Of a stretch of DNA of 64,000 nt, positions 47,801 to 63,300 are shown piece by piece (positions within the stretch are counted from its first letter, which is position 1; each line of letters starts with the position of its first letter). A program made the position numbers and the translations under genes. Source of the DNA: Paraescarpia echinospica (lineage: Eukaryota > Annelida > Polychaeta > Sabellida > Siboglinidae). The stretch is taken from positions 5,531,554 to 5,595,553 of the forward strand of contig CM034544.1 of the NCBI GenBank assembly GCA_020002185.1. The letters run 5' to 3'. Below the pieces are notes generated by a model, which searched no databases, was not told the origin of the DNA, and saw only the letters and a list, made by a program, of their open reading frames with translations.

Positions 47801-50800
47801 GGTTGCCACTGGTCTAAATATGCATTGCTACCAATTTAATTACAACTGTAGGTGCCTCTGTATAACAATTAATGTTCTTCATCCCATGGAGATGTCCACA
47901 TAATCTACCTTATCTCTGACACCCATTTCCACATAACCAACACATTATGCATGAAATCGTTGTTGATAATAGTTATTTTGGGGGTGATGGTGACTATAGT
48001 TTACTTAATTATTATCATCTTACATTGGAATAATTAAAACAAACTGGTTGCAGCCTTAATTGGCTCTGCTGTCAACCTGGAATTGTATATGATTTATACA
48101 ATCCCAAATAAAGCCTACCTACCTACCTACCTATCATTATGTGCAAGTGGAGTCCTACTGTGCAAGTGGCTTAATTGTGCCTGTAGCTGCTAATTGCAAT
48201 TAAATTTGAACTAGTGTAAATAGAACAGTGCAATTGAAGGGTGTCTGACAGGAAAGAGATGCAGCATAGATTGAGGACCACATCGGAAATAAAACTTTAT
48301 CATACAAGAAGAAACTGAGGTTTTGTTCATTTTATTTAAACTCAACTTACTCGATATTTGTCAATTGCAATTCAAATTCTGCTTATTTGAAATATTTCAA
48401 TTCCAATTAAGGCTTGACTTCACTTGACTTAACATGCCTAGGCCAACTTGACCCCTCGCTGTCCTCCAGGATGTCACATCCCTCCATTTTATTCTATCTA
48501 AAGCAGATTGCTCTGCTGTTAACAGCGGGAGTTCAGTGTTAAGTGTTATTTGGTTGTTTCACCTTTCCCGTGGTCTTCCTCTTTTTCTTTTTCCAATTAA
48601 GGAATTGAATAATTCCAATTCATTTTCTAATTGACCCAATTCTGGCTACTGAAATATTATTTTTAAATGTCAGTGTCCTCAGTTATTATATTATAACTGT
48701 AAATGAATTTGTGTAAATATATAAGAGTAGGGCCTAAGTTAATTTGTGTTTACAATCAGGATGGATTCTTAAAAATGACAAAATGCATTCATTACTTGTG
48801 TTCAACATGAGTTTTTGAGAAAAACAAAATCACAGCATTCAAATTGTGTACAAACTGAGTTGTTGAAAATTTCAAAGTCCCTGCTTTTAACTTGTTTTCA
48901 ACCTGGGTGAATTTCTGAAAATTACAAAGTCCCTGCTTTCAACCTGTGTTCAACTACAATGAATTCTTGAAAATGACTAAGTCTGCTTTCAACTTGCGTT
49001 CAACTGCAATTGAAGTCTAAGTTCTTGCTTTCAACTTGCGTTCAACTGCAATTGAAGTCTAAGTCCTCGCTTTCAACTTGTGTTCAACTGCTGTTAAAAT
49101 CTAAGTGCCCGCTTTCAACTTGCATTCAACTTCATCTTCACATTCAACTTGCATTCAACTGTTGAACGCAGGTTGAACAGCAGTTGAAACCAACTTTCAA
49201 CAGTTGAAATTCAACTATTCATACAGAATCAGTTGAATTTCAACTGAAACTCAGTTGAGTTTCAACTGAGTTTCAACTAAACATTTTTGTTTGGGATGGT
49301 GTCATTATAGCACATTCAGTTCATGTGCTATCTAATGGCGTCATTGTAGCACAATCAGTTCATGTGATATCTAATGGCGTTATTGTAGCACAATCAGTTC
49401 ATGTGCTATCTAATGGCGTCATTGTAGCACAATCAGTTCATGTGATATCTAATGGCGTCATTGTAGCACAATCAGTTCATGTGCTATCTAATGGCGTCAT
49501 TGTAGCACAATCAGTTCATGTGATATCTAATGGCGTCATTGTAGCACATTCAGTTCATGTGCTATCTAATGGCGTCATTGTAGCACATTCAGTTCATGTG
49601 ATATCTAATGACGTCATTGTAGCACATTCAGTTCATGTGATATATAATGGCGTCATTGTAGCACATTCAGTTCATGTGATATCTAATGGCGTCATTGTAG
49701 CACATTCAGTTCATGTGATATCTAATGGCGTTATTGTATATATGAGCCAAATTGACATTGATTGTAGATGCTTTCATCTTGATCAACTCATGTTTTGGCC
49801 TTTTCTTTTGGCCTTACCAAATAATGACACTGCATGTGACAGTAGACATGTTGCAAATAGTACTTATAAGATAATGACACTGTATGTCACAGTGGACATG
49901 TAAGAAGATAATACTTACAAGATAATGACACGGAATGCCAGTGTACATGTTATAGATAATATTTACAAGATAATGACACTGAATGTCTCAGTGGAAATGT
50001 CATAGATAACACTTACAAGATAATAACACTGCATGTGACAGTAGACATGTTGCAGATTGTACTTATAAGATAATGACACTGTATGTCACAGTGGACATGT
50101 ATGAAAATAATACTTACAAGATAATGACACAAAATGTCACAGTGAACATGTTGCTGATAGTACTTATAAGATAATGACACTGTATGTCACAGTGGACATG
50201 TAAGAAGATAATACTTACAAGATAATGACACGGAATGCCAGTGTACATGTTATAGATAATATTTAGAAGATAATGACACCGAATGTCACAGTGGAAATGT
50301 CATAGATAACACTTACCAGATAATAACACTGCATATGACAGTAGACATGTTGCAGATTGTACTTATAAGATAATGACACTGTATGTCACAGTGGACATGT
50401 ATGAAAATAATACAAGATAATGGCACAGAATGTCACAGTGAACATGTTGCTGATAGTACTTATAAGATAATGACACTGTATGTCACAGTGGACATGTAAG
50501 AAGATAATACTTACAAGATAATGACATGGAATGCCAGTGTACATGTTATAGATAATATTTACAAGATAATGACACCGACTGTCACAGTGGAAATGTCATA
50601 GATAACACTAACCAGATAATAACACTGCATGTGACAGTAGACATGTTGCAGATAGTACTTATAAGATAATGACAATGTATGTCACAGTGGACATGTATGA
50701 AAGTAATACTTACAAGATAATGACACAGAATGTCACAGTGAACATGTTGCTGGTAGTACTTATAAGATAATGACACTGTATGTCACAGTGGACATGTAAG

Positions 50801-53800
50801 AAGATAATACTTACAAGATAATGACACGGAATGCCAGTGTACATGTTGTAGATAATATTTGCAAGATAATGACACCGAATGTCACAGTGGACATGTCATA
50901 GATAACACTTACCAGATAATAACACTGCATATGACAGTAGACATGTTGCAGATTGTACTTATAAGATAATGACACTGTATGTCACAGTGGACATGTCATA
51001 GATAACACTTACCAGATAATAACACTGCATGTGACAGTAGATATGTTGCAGATAGTACTTATAAGATAATGACACTGTATGTCACAGTGGACATGTATGA
51101 AGATAATACTTACAAGATAATGACACGGAATGTCACAATGGACATGTCATAGATAAATCTTACCAGATAATGACACTGTCGTAGATAGTGTAGTTATAGA
51201 TAATACTTACCAGATGATGATGCTGTTTGTGACAGTGGACTAGTCACAGATAATACTTACCAGATGATGACGCTGTATGTGACAGTGGACTAGTCACAGA
51301 TAATACTTACCAGATGATGACGCTGTATGTGACAGTGGACTAGTCACAGATAATACTTACCAGATGATGACGCTGTATGTGACAGTGGACTAGTCACAGA
51401 TAATACTTACCAGATGATGACGCTGTATGTGACAGTGGACTAGTCACAGATAATACTTACCAGATGATGACGCTGTATGTGACAGTGGACTAGTCACAGA
51501 TAATACTTACCAGATGATGACGGTGTATGTGACAGTGGACTAGTCACAGATAATACTTACCAGATGATGACGCTGTATGTGACAGTGGACTAGTCACAGA
51601 TAATACTTACCAGACGATGATGCTGTATGTGACAGTGGACACGATGTAGATAATGAAGGAGATGATGAATATGGCAAACATGACCACATTCCAATACCTC
51701 GTCTTTAACATCAACTGCAAATAACAACAACCAACTATATAGAAGATATTGTATTATGACACAACCTACAAGAAAGGATGACCTTTATTTTAAAGTATCA
51801 ACAAGATAACATCTCAGATATGTTAAAAATAAATTGTTTGAAAAAAGATATGTTTACTCTTGATTAATAAATATTTACGAATCTGACACACCACACCAGG
51901 ATCAAGACGGGTCAAACAGAAAGTGAAACTGTGCAACACACAGAAAGTGAAACTGACCTTGACATTGACCGTAATGATACAGGCAGTGAATACAATGAGT
52001 CCGTAATCATAGACCCCCATCATCTGTAAACATCATGTGTATATGTGAGAAATAACAAACAATGTAAACCGTTTCAAAACATTTCTATTCACGCGTGATT
52101 GTCGGTATATACAGTAGAACTATGCAGAGGAGATTGACATGGCAACAATGTTAATTTAATGTCGCTACAAGCATTTTTAAGTATAAAATGTAAGTTTTAT
52201 GTGAACATAGTATGTTGTTGGTGCATTCATGGCTTCAGAGTAACACTTCTAAGTCAATGCAAACCTGTATGCATTTTAAGTATAAAATGTAAGTTTTACG
52301 TGAATATAGCATGCTGTTGGTGCATCCATGGTTTCAGAGTAACACTTCTCAGTCAATGTAACTCTGTATGTATTTTTTACAATTTATGATGCTTGTGGTA
52401 GTAAAATTAACTTTTAGTATTATTTCTCATAAGTTTCTGCTGTTATTTTTACCTTAAAAGGTACATTGAAATATACAGAGTACAAAATGGCCAGTTCCAA
52501 GTATTGTCTGTACTTTCGGCCAAGTCCAGCAAGTTTTTGCTAGCTCTATTAAGTTAAGTTACGCTTGTTGTGTGTTTCGTGGTAGAATATCTATCAATTT
52601 CAAATGGATTTCTGAAGAGGTCCGACCAGTATGGAATATAACTTGATATTGGGACCATTAGTCATATGTCATTGCCCTTATTTGGTATCTGGTTGTCAAG
52701 GTGATCCGCCATCTTGGTTATACACAACCGAATGCTAAGCATTGTCTTCCATAGAACCAAACGATGCAGCGGTATTCTGATGGATAGTGCCACCTCTAAA
52801 GCCTGACAGTAATATTCAAGTTCTTCAAGTGACCAGCCAAAGATGCACGGCTGAAAGAATAGTGGACTGTTTCCCTCATTTGAATGCAACCAGCGCTGAC
52901 GAGCCTTCTTGCAGTTGTTGTACACAGCCCGCCAACGGCCGTTGCTAGGATGTGAGACCAGTAATTGCTAATCATCCCAATGGTCTTATGTCACCATATT
53001 GGGTGACACTCTTGATGCTATTATGAAGAGAAGACAAACAACTGCAAGAATATAAAGCAGACACTTACCTGACCGTCATATGCAGAAGATGTCCCTGTCG
53101 CAAGCATAAACAAGGCACCATAGGAGAACACTACGGAATGCCAGAGTCCTACAAGATAACACACACACGTCATGGTGATGCAACGCAGCTGATATTTCCT
53201 AACAACTGGCCATGTTTATGACAGTGAGACTATTGTTTTGATCACACAAGATTGTAATCAGTTAACTGATTGGAAACATAAATCAACTAATCATTGACAA
53301 AACTGATTAATCGGAACACTAGAAGCAATCACTCCACATCAACATGTTAACCTTTACACATTACAACCAGCAAGAACCATGTTAAACAGGAAAGGAGTCA
53401 AGGCTGTGGTTTTCACAATTTTCACTGTGGTTTCACTTTATTGACTGTGGTTTTCATTCTCTTAACTGTGGGTTTCATTCTGTCAGCTGTGATTTTGCTG
53501 TTGGCTCTAGTTTTCACACCATCGGCTGTATTTTAAGACACCGTCAGCAATTAAGAAAAATTTGATAGGTGTCACCAAACAACAAAATAGACTCACTTGG
53601 TTAACATCAAAATCAATACATTTGAGTAACACTTATATCATGTTTACAACTACCACATCAACAATTAGTTTATTCTGGATCATTTCACAATGGAAATTCA
53701 TTTTAAGAATTAGTGCAGTAGTGTTTCGGCTCATAGCTTGCAATAAGTATCAGCGAGATTGAAGAGTCTCATTTTGGAATGGCGGATGATGTAGAATGTT

Positions 53801-56800
53801 AGTAAGCAACTAGAAGACACTCACCGAGTAGTGTCCACTTCGTGCATTCACCAGCTGACAACAGTGCGTTGTGTCGGATGCGTCTGTCAACATACACATA
53901 GCATGAGAACCACCAAAAGGTATTAATTTATCAGCAGAATATTGGCAAATACTGTTATCCAAGTAATAATGACGTTTATTTTTTATAAAGCATTATAAAT
54001 TGGTAAATATTCTTGGCACAGTACATAAAACTTAGGCCTACACATAGAAAGTACTGTAAAACATATTTAAACATAAAAAGTGTTTTGTTCAAATTGTACT
54101 CACTTACAGAGAGGGGTCAGAGATCATTCTGAGATGTTTTCTGTTGAAAAAGTACTTACTTGTACAATGAGGGCTCAGATAGCAGGTCTTCCTGAGGTAC
54201 ATTCTGTTCGAACAGTCCATACATGAAGATGGGGAGTGCCGTAAACGTCATGTTGTAGAATATTAACAGGAAGCCATCGAAGATCGACTGTAAACAGAAA
54301 CAAAGTCACAGTTGTTACAAATACAAAAACGAATACTTTACTACAGGTTAAAACCACATACAATGGTATGTACAGATGTGCATTAAGATTAAGTAAGCTA
54401 AAAAATATGTAAATAATAAAAAAATATAATGATTCGGAAGAATGAAACTGAAGTTGTATTTTAGTACGTTTGTTGTTTTAGTTTATATACATGTCCATAT
54501 CATTCATCTGTTGTGTTACTTTTTTTGAGACTATAGAAATAAGATGGTTGCATATGAGTAGTTTCTTGTTAGTGCTTGTCTTATGGCATTTTTACAAGTT
54601 TATTACTATGCACAATGTGTTGTACATGAAACATCATCGTTGCAAAAACACATATTTGCCTGCAACTAACAAACAAAAGATTGGATCGCAAACATGTAGC
54701 ACAAAATGAGACAGGTGAATGAAATCGAATGTTGAGTATTTCAACTGGTTTGAATTGGGGTGTTTTTCATGCGAAGAAGAACCAGAGTTGTTGTCAATAA
54801 ACAGGATAACTCACCTGGGCTGAGAAGGCAGAGAGAAACGTGAAATATATCTCTGCTGTTATCATAGCAACGTTCTGTAAACACCAAAATCAACAACATT
54901 CAATGAACCATCAGGAAACATGACACTGAAGAGTACAAAAACAAATACAAAGAAAAATTCTTGAATAGTTATGTATATAATGAGTAGGTATTTAAAAAAA
55001 CTATGACTGGTGTTAGGGTTATATTATTAGTTTAACTTTTTTTTTTTTACGAACGGCCTGCCATGATTTGGACATGAGAATCATGTCTTATGTATTCTAA
55101 GTGATGTCACATGCATAAATTTGTACTGTGTTATACATTATTATATTATAGAGGTTTGTATGTTTAACAGGGCAAGTAATTATAAGTGCTACACTTCATA
55201 TTGCCCTTTTTGGACAATTGTATAGATGTATGATTTTGTAATTTACTACTTTATTACGTCTGTTGTTGAAATAAAGTCTCATTCATTCATGTTACACAGT
55301 GGAGTAAGTAAACTTTAAAAAGGTGACTTTTGATGTGATCCCTGAACTTAAGTCAACGGGTGTCTATGCGTTGTATATTCTAACAATGGTCGCTTGCACT
55401 GTACAGTGGCACAGTGGCTAGAATATCTGACTCTCAGTCGACAGAGCCCGGGTTTTGTGCTGCCTTTTCAACCTTGGGCAAGTTCGTTCTCTCTATGTTG
55501 CTCCAGCTCACTCAGCTGTATGAATGAGTACCTGGCTATAGACAGTGGTGTATATTTGTTTATTAACTGTAGCTTGGCTGTATTTTTCAAAGATAAGTCA
55601 AGATGCTGTTTGAATGAACATGTCAGTCAGGGTGTAAAGTGTACAGAGTTTTGAGCAGTCCTAAGGCTGGATACTGTGCCATATAAGAATTTACCTTCAT
55701 TTTTGGGTACACACCTTGTAGAAGAAGTACTGGACAAGTGTGGCAGTTCGCTGGTAGAAGTAATGGCCGTGCAGCAGCAGTGCCCTCTGGAGGAAGCAGA
55801 ATCTCGCAATAGCGTAGTCGCTGGATCGCACAGCCTGGCGTCCTTCATTGCCCATGATACCTGCAAGTAGGTGCAAGTAGTGTACTTGAACTATAGGTAC
55901 AAGTAGGCTCAGATATGTACTTGGACTATAAGTACAAGCCAGTGCAAGTATTATATGTGGACTATAAGTAAAAGTAGTTGCAAGTATTGTGCATGTACTA
56001 TAAGTACAAGTAGGAGCAAGTATTGCATTTGGACTAAAAGTACAAGGAGCAAATATTGTACAAGGACTATAAGTACAAGTAGGAGCAAGTATTGCACTTG
56101 GACTATAAGTACAAGTAGGAGCAAGTATTGCACTTGGACTATAAGTACAAGTAGGAGCAAGTATTGCACTTGGACTATAACTACAAGTAGGAGCAAGTAT
56201 TGCACTTGGACTATGAGTACAAGTAGGAGCAAGTATTGCACTTGGACTATAAGTACAAGTAGGAGCAAGTATTGCACTTGGACTATAAGTACAAGTAGGA
56301 GCAAGTATTGCACTTGGACTATAAGTACAAGTAGGAGCAAGTATTGCACTTGGACTATAAGTACACATATTTGCAAACGTTGTACTTTAACTACACACAC
56401 AACTAGCTACAAATATCTTGCCTGAATTATAAGTAGGTGTAACTATTGTACAATTAGTATGCGTTGGTGCAGTTGTTGGACTTGGACAATATGTACAAGC
56501 ACGAGCAGGCAACCTATTCAAGTACGGATGTAGCATCATTTGTAATCACTGAATAGGCTTGTGTGAGTTCTTACCCAGACCTACGTCCGCTTCCTGTATC
56601 ATGCTGACATCGTTGGCTCCATCACCAATGGCTGCTGTCGTTGGGCGGCCATGTGACTTCTTCATTATTCGAACGACCTTCAAGACATAACCAATGACAA
56701 GGGTTAAAACGACGTAGTCTGTTCCTACTTTGTCATGTTTTAATCAATATAATGTTCTTCTGTTGTTGAAGGTATACTGCCAACCAAATTGTGTTGAATG

Positions 56801-59800
56801 CCCGTAACAACGGTCGCAATTTGAAGGCGAGACCACGGGTGCATGTTCAAAATAGTAAACAAAATATCCAGTTTCAAAACATGCTTTATTGGCAATCTAG
56901 CCTAGTCGGGTTGACTTAACTTCTACACCTTTTTATGTTCAACGATGCTCACTTGCTCACGGTCAACCCAGCAGACTTCCAGTTAGAAATTACTGCGCCC
57001 GCTAATTCTGGGTAGACGAAGAGACTACCTCCCTTTAAAGTGGGATCAGTGAAGGTTTATACATGATATGGGTAGGGGGTACTAAGTCACGCAGTTCTAA
57101 AATTAGTTTAAGTGTAATGATCTTTAAATTGATACATCACCTGATGAAATATCTTCAGAAGGTTTTGATTTACTGCTAAAATTGGAGCAACATATTAAAA
57201 TGTGATGCTTTGAAAAATGAGGTAATTTTTATTCGTATCGCCTGTGGTTTCTTAATATGTCGGTTCATAAATGCAGGCGTTTTCTTAGTTTAAGATTATT
57301 TGTTGAGGAAAAGTGTCATAAGTTACATAAAACAACCCAACTATTCAAAGGACAGATGACGTAATTTCAAGCAATCATAAAATAAACATGAAATGTCCCA
57401 TATCAGCTCTATGCTTGTTTGGAACCTTTAGACAACATGGAATTTTGAAGAAATAAAAGCATTATCTCTATTTCCACTGACGTAGATGAATCCCCCAAAA
57501 TGATGCTCCCAAGATTCAAAGCATATGTGATCAAAAGCTTAACTAACACTCGTACATATGACACATTTCATGAATAATAAAATAATGATACGTCATTTGT
57601 TGTAGCGACATATACATATTTGTTTATGACAATTCACAACATGTTAAAATACACAGAATATTGCAGAATTTAAAAATAGATTATAATAATGAAAAAATAA
57701 TAAGGTATTAAAAATACTACCGGGGGTACTACTAATAGGAATAACTTTAAAAAAATACAGCAATAAAATGGTGTAAATCAATATATTAGTTGCTAATAAG
57801 AATTACTAAAGCATTAATACAGCACAATTATATAGCAATAATGCTAATAAGTAAATAAAACATCATTAGTAAAATAATGTTAACTATCATGAATAAGTCA
57901 AAATGATGTAGTGGAGAATGTGAATCCTGAATATACTCCAATATGCAGTCCAAAAGAGATGTGCATGTCTTTAGTTGACATTTGAAGCTGGTCAGAGTGT
58001 CACAGGTCTTAATAGAGTTAGGTACGTATGATCCAGCGCCCACCTGAGATTTCTGTAACGGAGACATTCGACAACATAGAACTGTGGTCGCACGGCAACA
58101 CACGCTTGCGAAGAACGTTGACTGACTCTCCAGTATGTAGGTGAGACTGATGCCATCCAAGATCAACGCGTGACTCGTCTCCGAGTAGTCATCCAACCTA
58201 AAACAACCACGAAGAACACACATGGACAGTCTACATTTTTGTTCTCCTCTGCTTTCTCTGTATGTGGAATTCTTGAAATAACTTATACATCAGCCACTTG
58301 TAGTGAAGAGACATTATAAGTGGTTGGTCCCTTGTATCTAGTGTCTACGGGGAAGTAAAAATTCCTATTGTGGACTCACTGAGCTGGAATCTCGTTCTCT
58401 AACTTCACAATGCCAGAGTAATCAACCTAATGGCTGTGGGGATTTACTAGAAGATGAACCATACATTTACCATCATAATTCATGGTATAAATGAATAACT
58501 TTGTTTTTATTTCATGTATTATTTGATGTTTAACTATAATCTATTCAATACACTATACCATGTCCTAATGTGTGAATTTATTGAGTAGACAACCTATTAT
58601 TTTTTATGTAACAATATATAAAAAATAAACTGTATCTATGTATGTATGTCCTATTCATTTCGCTCCAGATGAATAAACATTCCTGTTTAAATAATATGCT
58701 GTATTTCTTATGCAACAAGAAAACTTATTTTAAAATTATTTAGTCCTTGTGGTTATTGACATAAGCCCTTAGGGGTTTCAAGAGGATCTAATTGGTTGCA
58801 GAATTTGTTTACTGTAATCCATTGTAAATATGTTCAGCAATTTGTATTGTGACCTAAATTAAAATTTCCACGTCCCTCTCTCTTTCACTTTCATCCTCAA
58901 CTCCTCTCCCAATCCTTCCAAATCTGTCTTTAAACAATCAAAAAATCCATAATCGGACATTGCATTCTACATGCTTGGACACCAAATGGAAAATATTGAC
59001 ATAAAGCCATTATCCTGCACACTTGTATATCTCACATTAACCCTCCGCCCTCCACAGACACTCACAGTCGAGAGATGCTCTTGAGTGTTTCTTCACACTC
59101 CTTCGCGTTGCGTTGTTTCGTGAGTCTCACTTCGATCATGTCAGAGTGGAAGTGACCGGCCGAGTAACTGATGTTGATGGCTGTCTCCTCCTTGTCACCA
59201 GTCAACACCCACACCTGAAACACACATCACTAGTGTCAACACCGACACCTGAAACACATGTCACTAGTGTCGACACTGACACCTGAAACACACATCACTA
59301 GTGTCAACACCGACACCTGAAACACACATCACTAGTGTCAACACTCACACCTGCAACACACGTCACTAGTGTCAACACCCACAACACATGTCACTAGTGC
59401 AAACACTCACACAGGAAAAAAGTAAGTTTTATATAGCTACATATCAAGTTCTTCGGACTGCTCAGAGTGATTTATATTTCATCATCATGACGGTGGAATC
59501 AGAGTCCTCATGTATGGAAACATAAAACAACATTTCAGTCATATTTTAAAGGGACATAGTCTGATGGTCTACCCGGAATTAGTGGTAGTAATTTCTAACT
59601 GGAAGTCTGCTGTGTTGACTGTGTGAAAATGAGCACCGTTGACCATCAAAGCATGCACATAGCAGTTATCTCAGCCCGACTTGGCCGTACTGCCAATAAA
59701 ACTTGTTTTGAAACTGGATGGTTTGTTTGCTATTTGAACATGCACCCGTGGTCATGTCTTCAAATTGTGACTGTTGTTAAGGGCTTACTAAACACAATTT

Positions 59801-60238
59801 GACAGGAAATATACCTTCAACAATGTTAGTATAGTCTGCTAGTTTAGCAGCCCAATGGCATTTTTTACCTAACCCCTTTTTGGAGGTTATGGGGTAGATA
59901 GGTGAGGACCCACCTTGATGCCGGCCTTGCGCAGGGCAACAAGTGTCTCCTTCACTCCAGGCTGTAGGGTGTCCTCAATGGCTGTCACCCCCAGGAGGTT
60001 GAGGTCTGTCTCGACACATGCGTATACCTCTGACAGCTGCACAAGGGACACAGTGACACAAGCATGAGGACAGTGACACAGGCATGATGACAGTGACACA
60101 GATATAGGGACACAGTGGCACAAGCATGATGACACAGTGATATAGACATGACAAAGTGACACAGACATGACACAGTGGCACCGATATTGGGGGATAGTGG
60201 CAGATGTATGATTCAATGACAGGACAACATAGGTTGCA

Positions 60239-60283
<45 letters not shown>

Positions 60284-60315
60284 CACACACACACACGCAC
60301 AGACAAACATCACAG

Positions 60316-60356
<41 letters not shown>

Positions 60357-63300
60357 ACACACACAGACAAACACACACACACACACACACAGACAAACAT
60401 CACAGGCACACGCACACAGACAAACACACGCGCACAAGCACACACATTCGCACAGGCACACACACACACACATACATAATAATAATAATTATAACCAAAT
60501 TAATTAGTTATTTTTAGTAATGTAGCATGCAACAGACCGACATGTTCCAATTAAAGGCCATAATGCCCATGATTATGAAGATATTTATACATATTATGCA
60601 ATGTGTATAACCACATTAATAATGGTAATAAATATGCATTAATAAATCATTTAATTATAATTTAATTAATTAGTCAATATTGGGTAATTAGCATGCGACC
60701 TCGACAGACCAACACATTTCAGTAAAAGGCCATAATGTCCATAATTATGAAGATATTTATACATATTATGCAATGTGTATAACCACATTAATTATGGTAA
60801 TAAATATACATTAACCAGTCATTTCAAATTAACAGTAACTTAATTAATAAGTTAATATTGGCCAATATTAGCACGCTAACGAGTGACCACTACATTTCGA
60901 TGAAAGGATGGAATGTCTATAATTATGGAGACAGTTATATAATTTATGCAATGTTTATAACCACATTATAATAATATACATTAACCAGTCATATAGTATT
61001 AACAGTAACTTTATTAATAAGTAAATTTTGGCTAAATAGTACACAATTCAACATATCAATACATGACAATGAAATACAATATTCATACTCCCAGTTCACT
61101 GTGTCTGTGTGACTGTGTCATGACAGGTTGGATGAATTCTGCAGGCTCTGTACAGACCAGTAATCAATTGTCACTGCTTCATAATGTAATGTTCTGTATT
61201 TTAACATGAACTTGAAGTAATGTTTATAAATTGTTCACAGTATTCTGTCGCTGAATCTAAATGCGCCAAATGCAAGATTGCTTTCTGCATTACTCCCCAT
61301 GGCCCATGGGAGTCAAGCCATGAAGAAGTCTGCTCTGCTCATAATAGTCTTTTTGTAATATTGGAAGTTGATTATCTCAAAATTTAATGCCAGTAGGCTG
61401 CAAGATCCGTGCAGCAAGGTTCATATTTCAGTATCTTGTAAAATAACGTTGTGTTCTTCAACATGATGTCTATAAGTAATGTTCATGTCGTGTTGAATGG
61501 ACACTGTTCAATGTAGATATCAGATATATAATCAGTCAGATTAAATGTGTACGTATGCAGACAGGTGATGGATGTCATATTCAGACGACTCTGTGGCTCG
61601 GTACCTTCACAGTCAGACACAGATCAGTGTAAGATCAGTGTCACTGCATGTAATTGCAAACAATATCTGAAATAAAAAGGCCATCGTGTATCATATTTTG
61701 ATAACTGTTTTGATTCTGCATGCAAATCTTGTGACATAATATTCATATCTCTGCAACTGTTACTCAAGAGAGCAGTGTGAAATTCTATAATAATGCATTA
61801 TGTCAGTTGTCACACAATAAAACGAATTATGCTACATCTGACCAAGGCATTTATGGTTTATATTACATGTTTTTATAAAATGTTGTGCAGTGACTGTTTA
61901 TCATGAAACACTTTTTAAAACAAATTAAGTTGAATAATTTACATATTTGATGACAAAAACAACTTATTAATTTAATAGGTAACAAAAATTAATTAAAATT
62001 ATTGCATAATGAAATTTCTATTATTTATAAGTCTAAATAAAAGCATAACCATAAATAATGGCATAATGATAAGCCATGCCAAACCCAAGTGCAAAGGCAA
62101 GATTAAGCAGTAACCAGCCCTGCCTAAGGCTAAGACTACCATGACTGGCCCGTAGTCTCGTAGTAACAGGCTATTAATTAAACAAACTTACAAAGTCTAA
62201 CAACTCTAAACTACTACTTTGACTGTTGTGTTGTAGTGATTTAATTTCAGTAATATGGAATAAGTCACAATCTGGCTCCGATGACATCATCACGATGTCG
62301 ATGACGTGGCGCAAGTGGCTTAACCAAGTCACAGATCGGTCAAATAATCGTGTCATAATTTTTGAATGGCTCAAAAACCATATATGGCGCCCGAATCCGC
62401 CGAATATTTTTCAACACAGACTGGCATAAATCCCCATAGATCAGGCTAAACACTAAATCTTTTCTCTTAGACACACTTATATAGCTTAATCTGACCTGGT
62501 TTTGTATACGCGCATGCGATTTCATCGACACGCAATGCTTGACAATGGTGAAACTTCAATTTTTTGGAACGGCTCAAAATCATAGATGGCGCCCGATTCC
62601 ACCAAAGATTTTTCAACACAGACTAATATATACCTAGTAGATCTTGCTAAACACAAACAATTTCTTCTTATACTAATGCAAATGTGCTAACTTTACTAAT
62701 GAAAAACAGCTATGTCGTCAAATCGATGATATCTGGCTGAATTTTGGTCAAATTTGAAAAAAGAAAGACACGTAAATAAACTTCGACTTACCAGCAAAGT
62801 GAATCCATCAGCCGATGACATCAACGACCAGAAAAAGCGTGCAAATCCAAGAGTTAAAACAAAGCACTACCCAGACGGTGCGTAAACGACACGGCTCTGC
62901 GCTGAACGGCCGCGGCGCACGGAAAATTACGTAGCGAGCAGAATCGTTTGAAGTGCCGACTGTAGTGTAAATGAATCTATACACATTGTAATTATGATTT
63001 TATGTAAATTTCAAAAACAGCATGCTGACTACAAAAACTTGAAAAATTGTAACAATGCGTCACGTCATTGTCTATTTGTCGTGTCATTAGGATTAATATT
63101 AGTAGCCGGTATACCTACTCCTAGGGCCAATCTATAGACTACACAGTATAGTAGCTTGACAAGATCAAAGACAAACACAAAGTCATGCCGGTGGACGATA
63201 AAACCATTACGTTACGCTAGTCATCGACATCGTCTAGTCTACTCAACTCTAGTATATAAGCCTATCCCTGTATTATAGGCTGTAAATGATAGACTAAACT

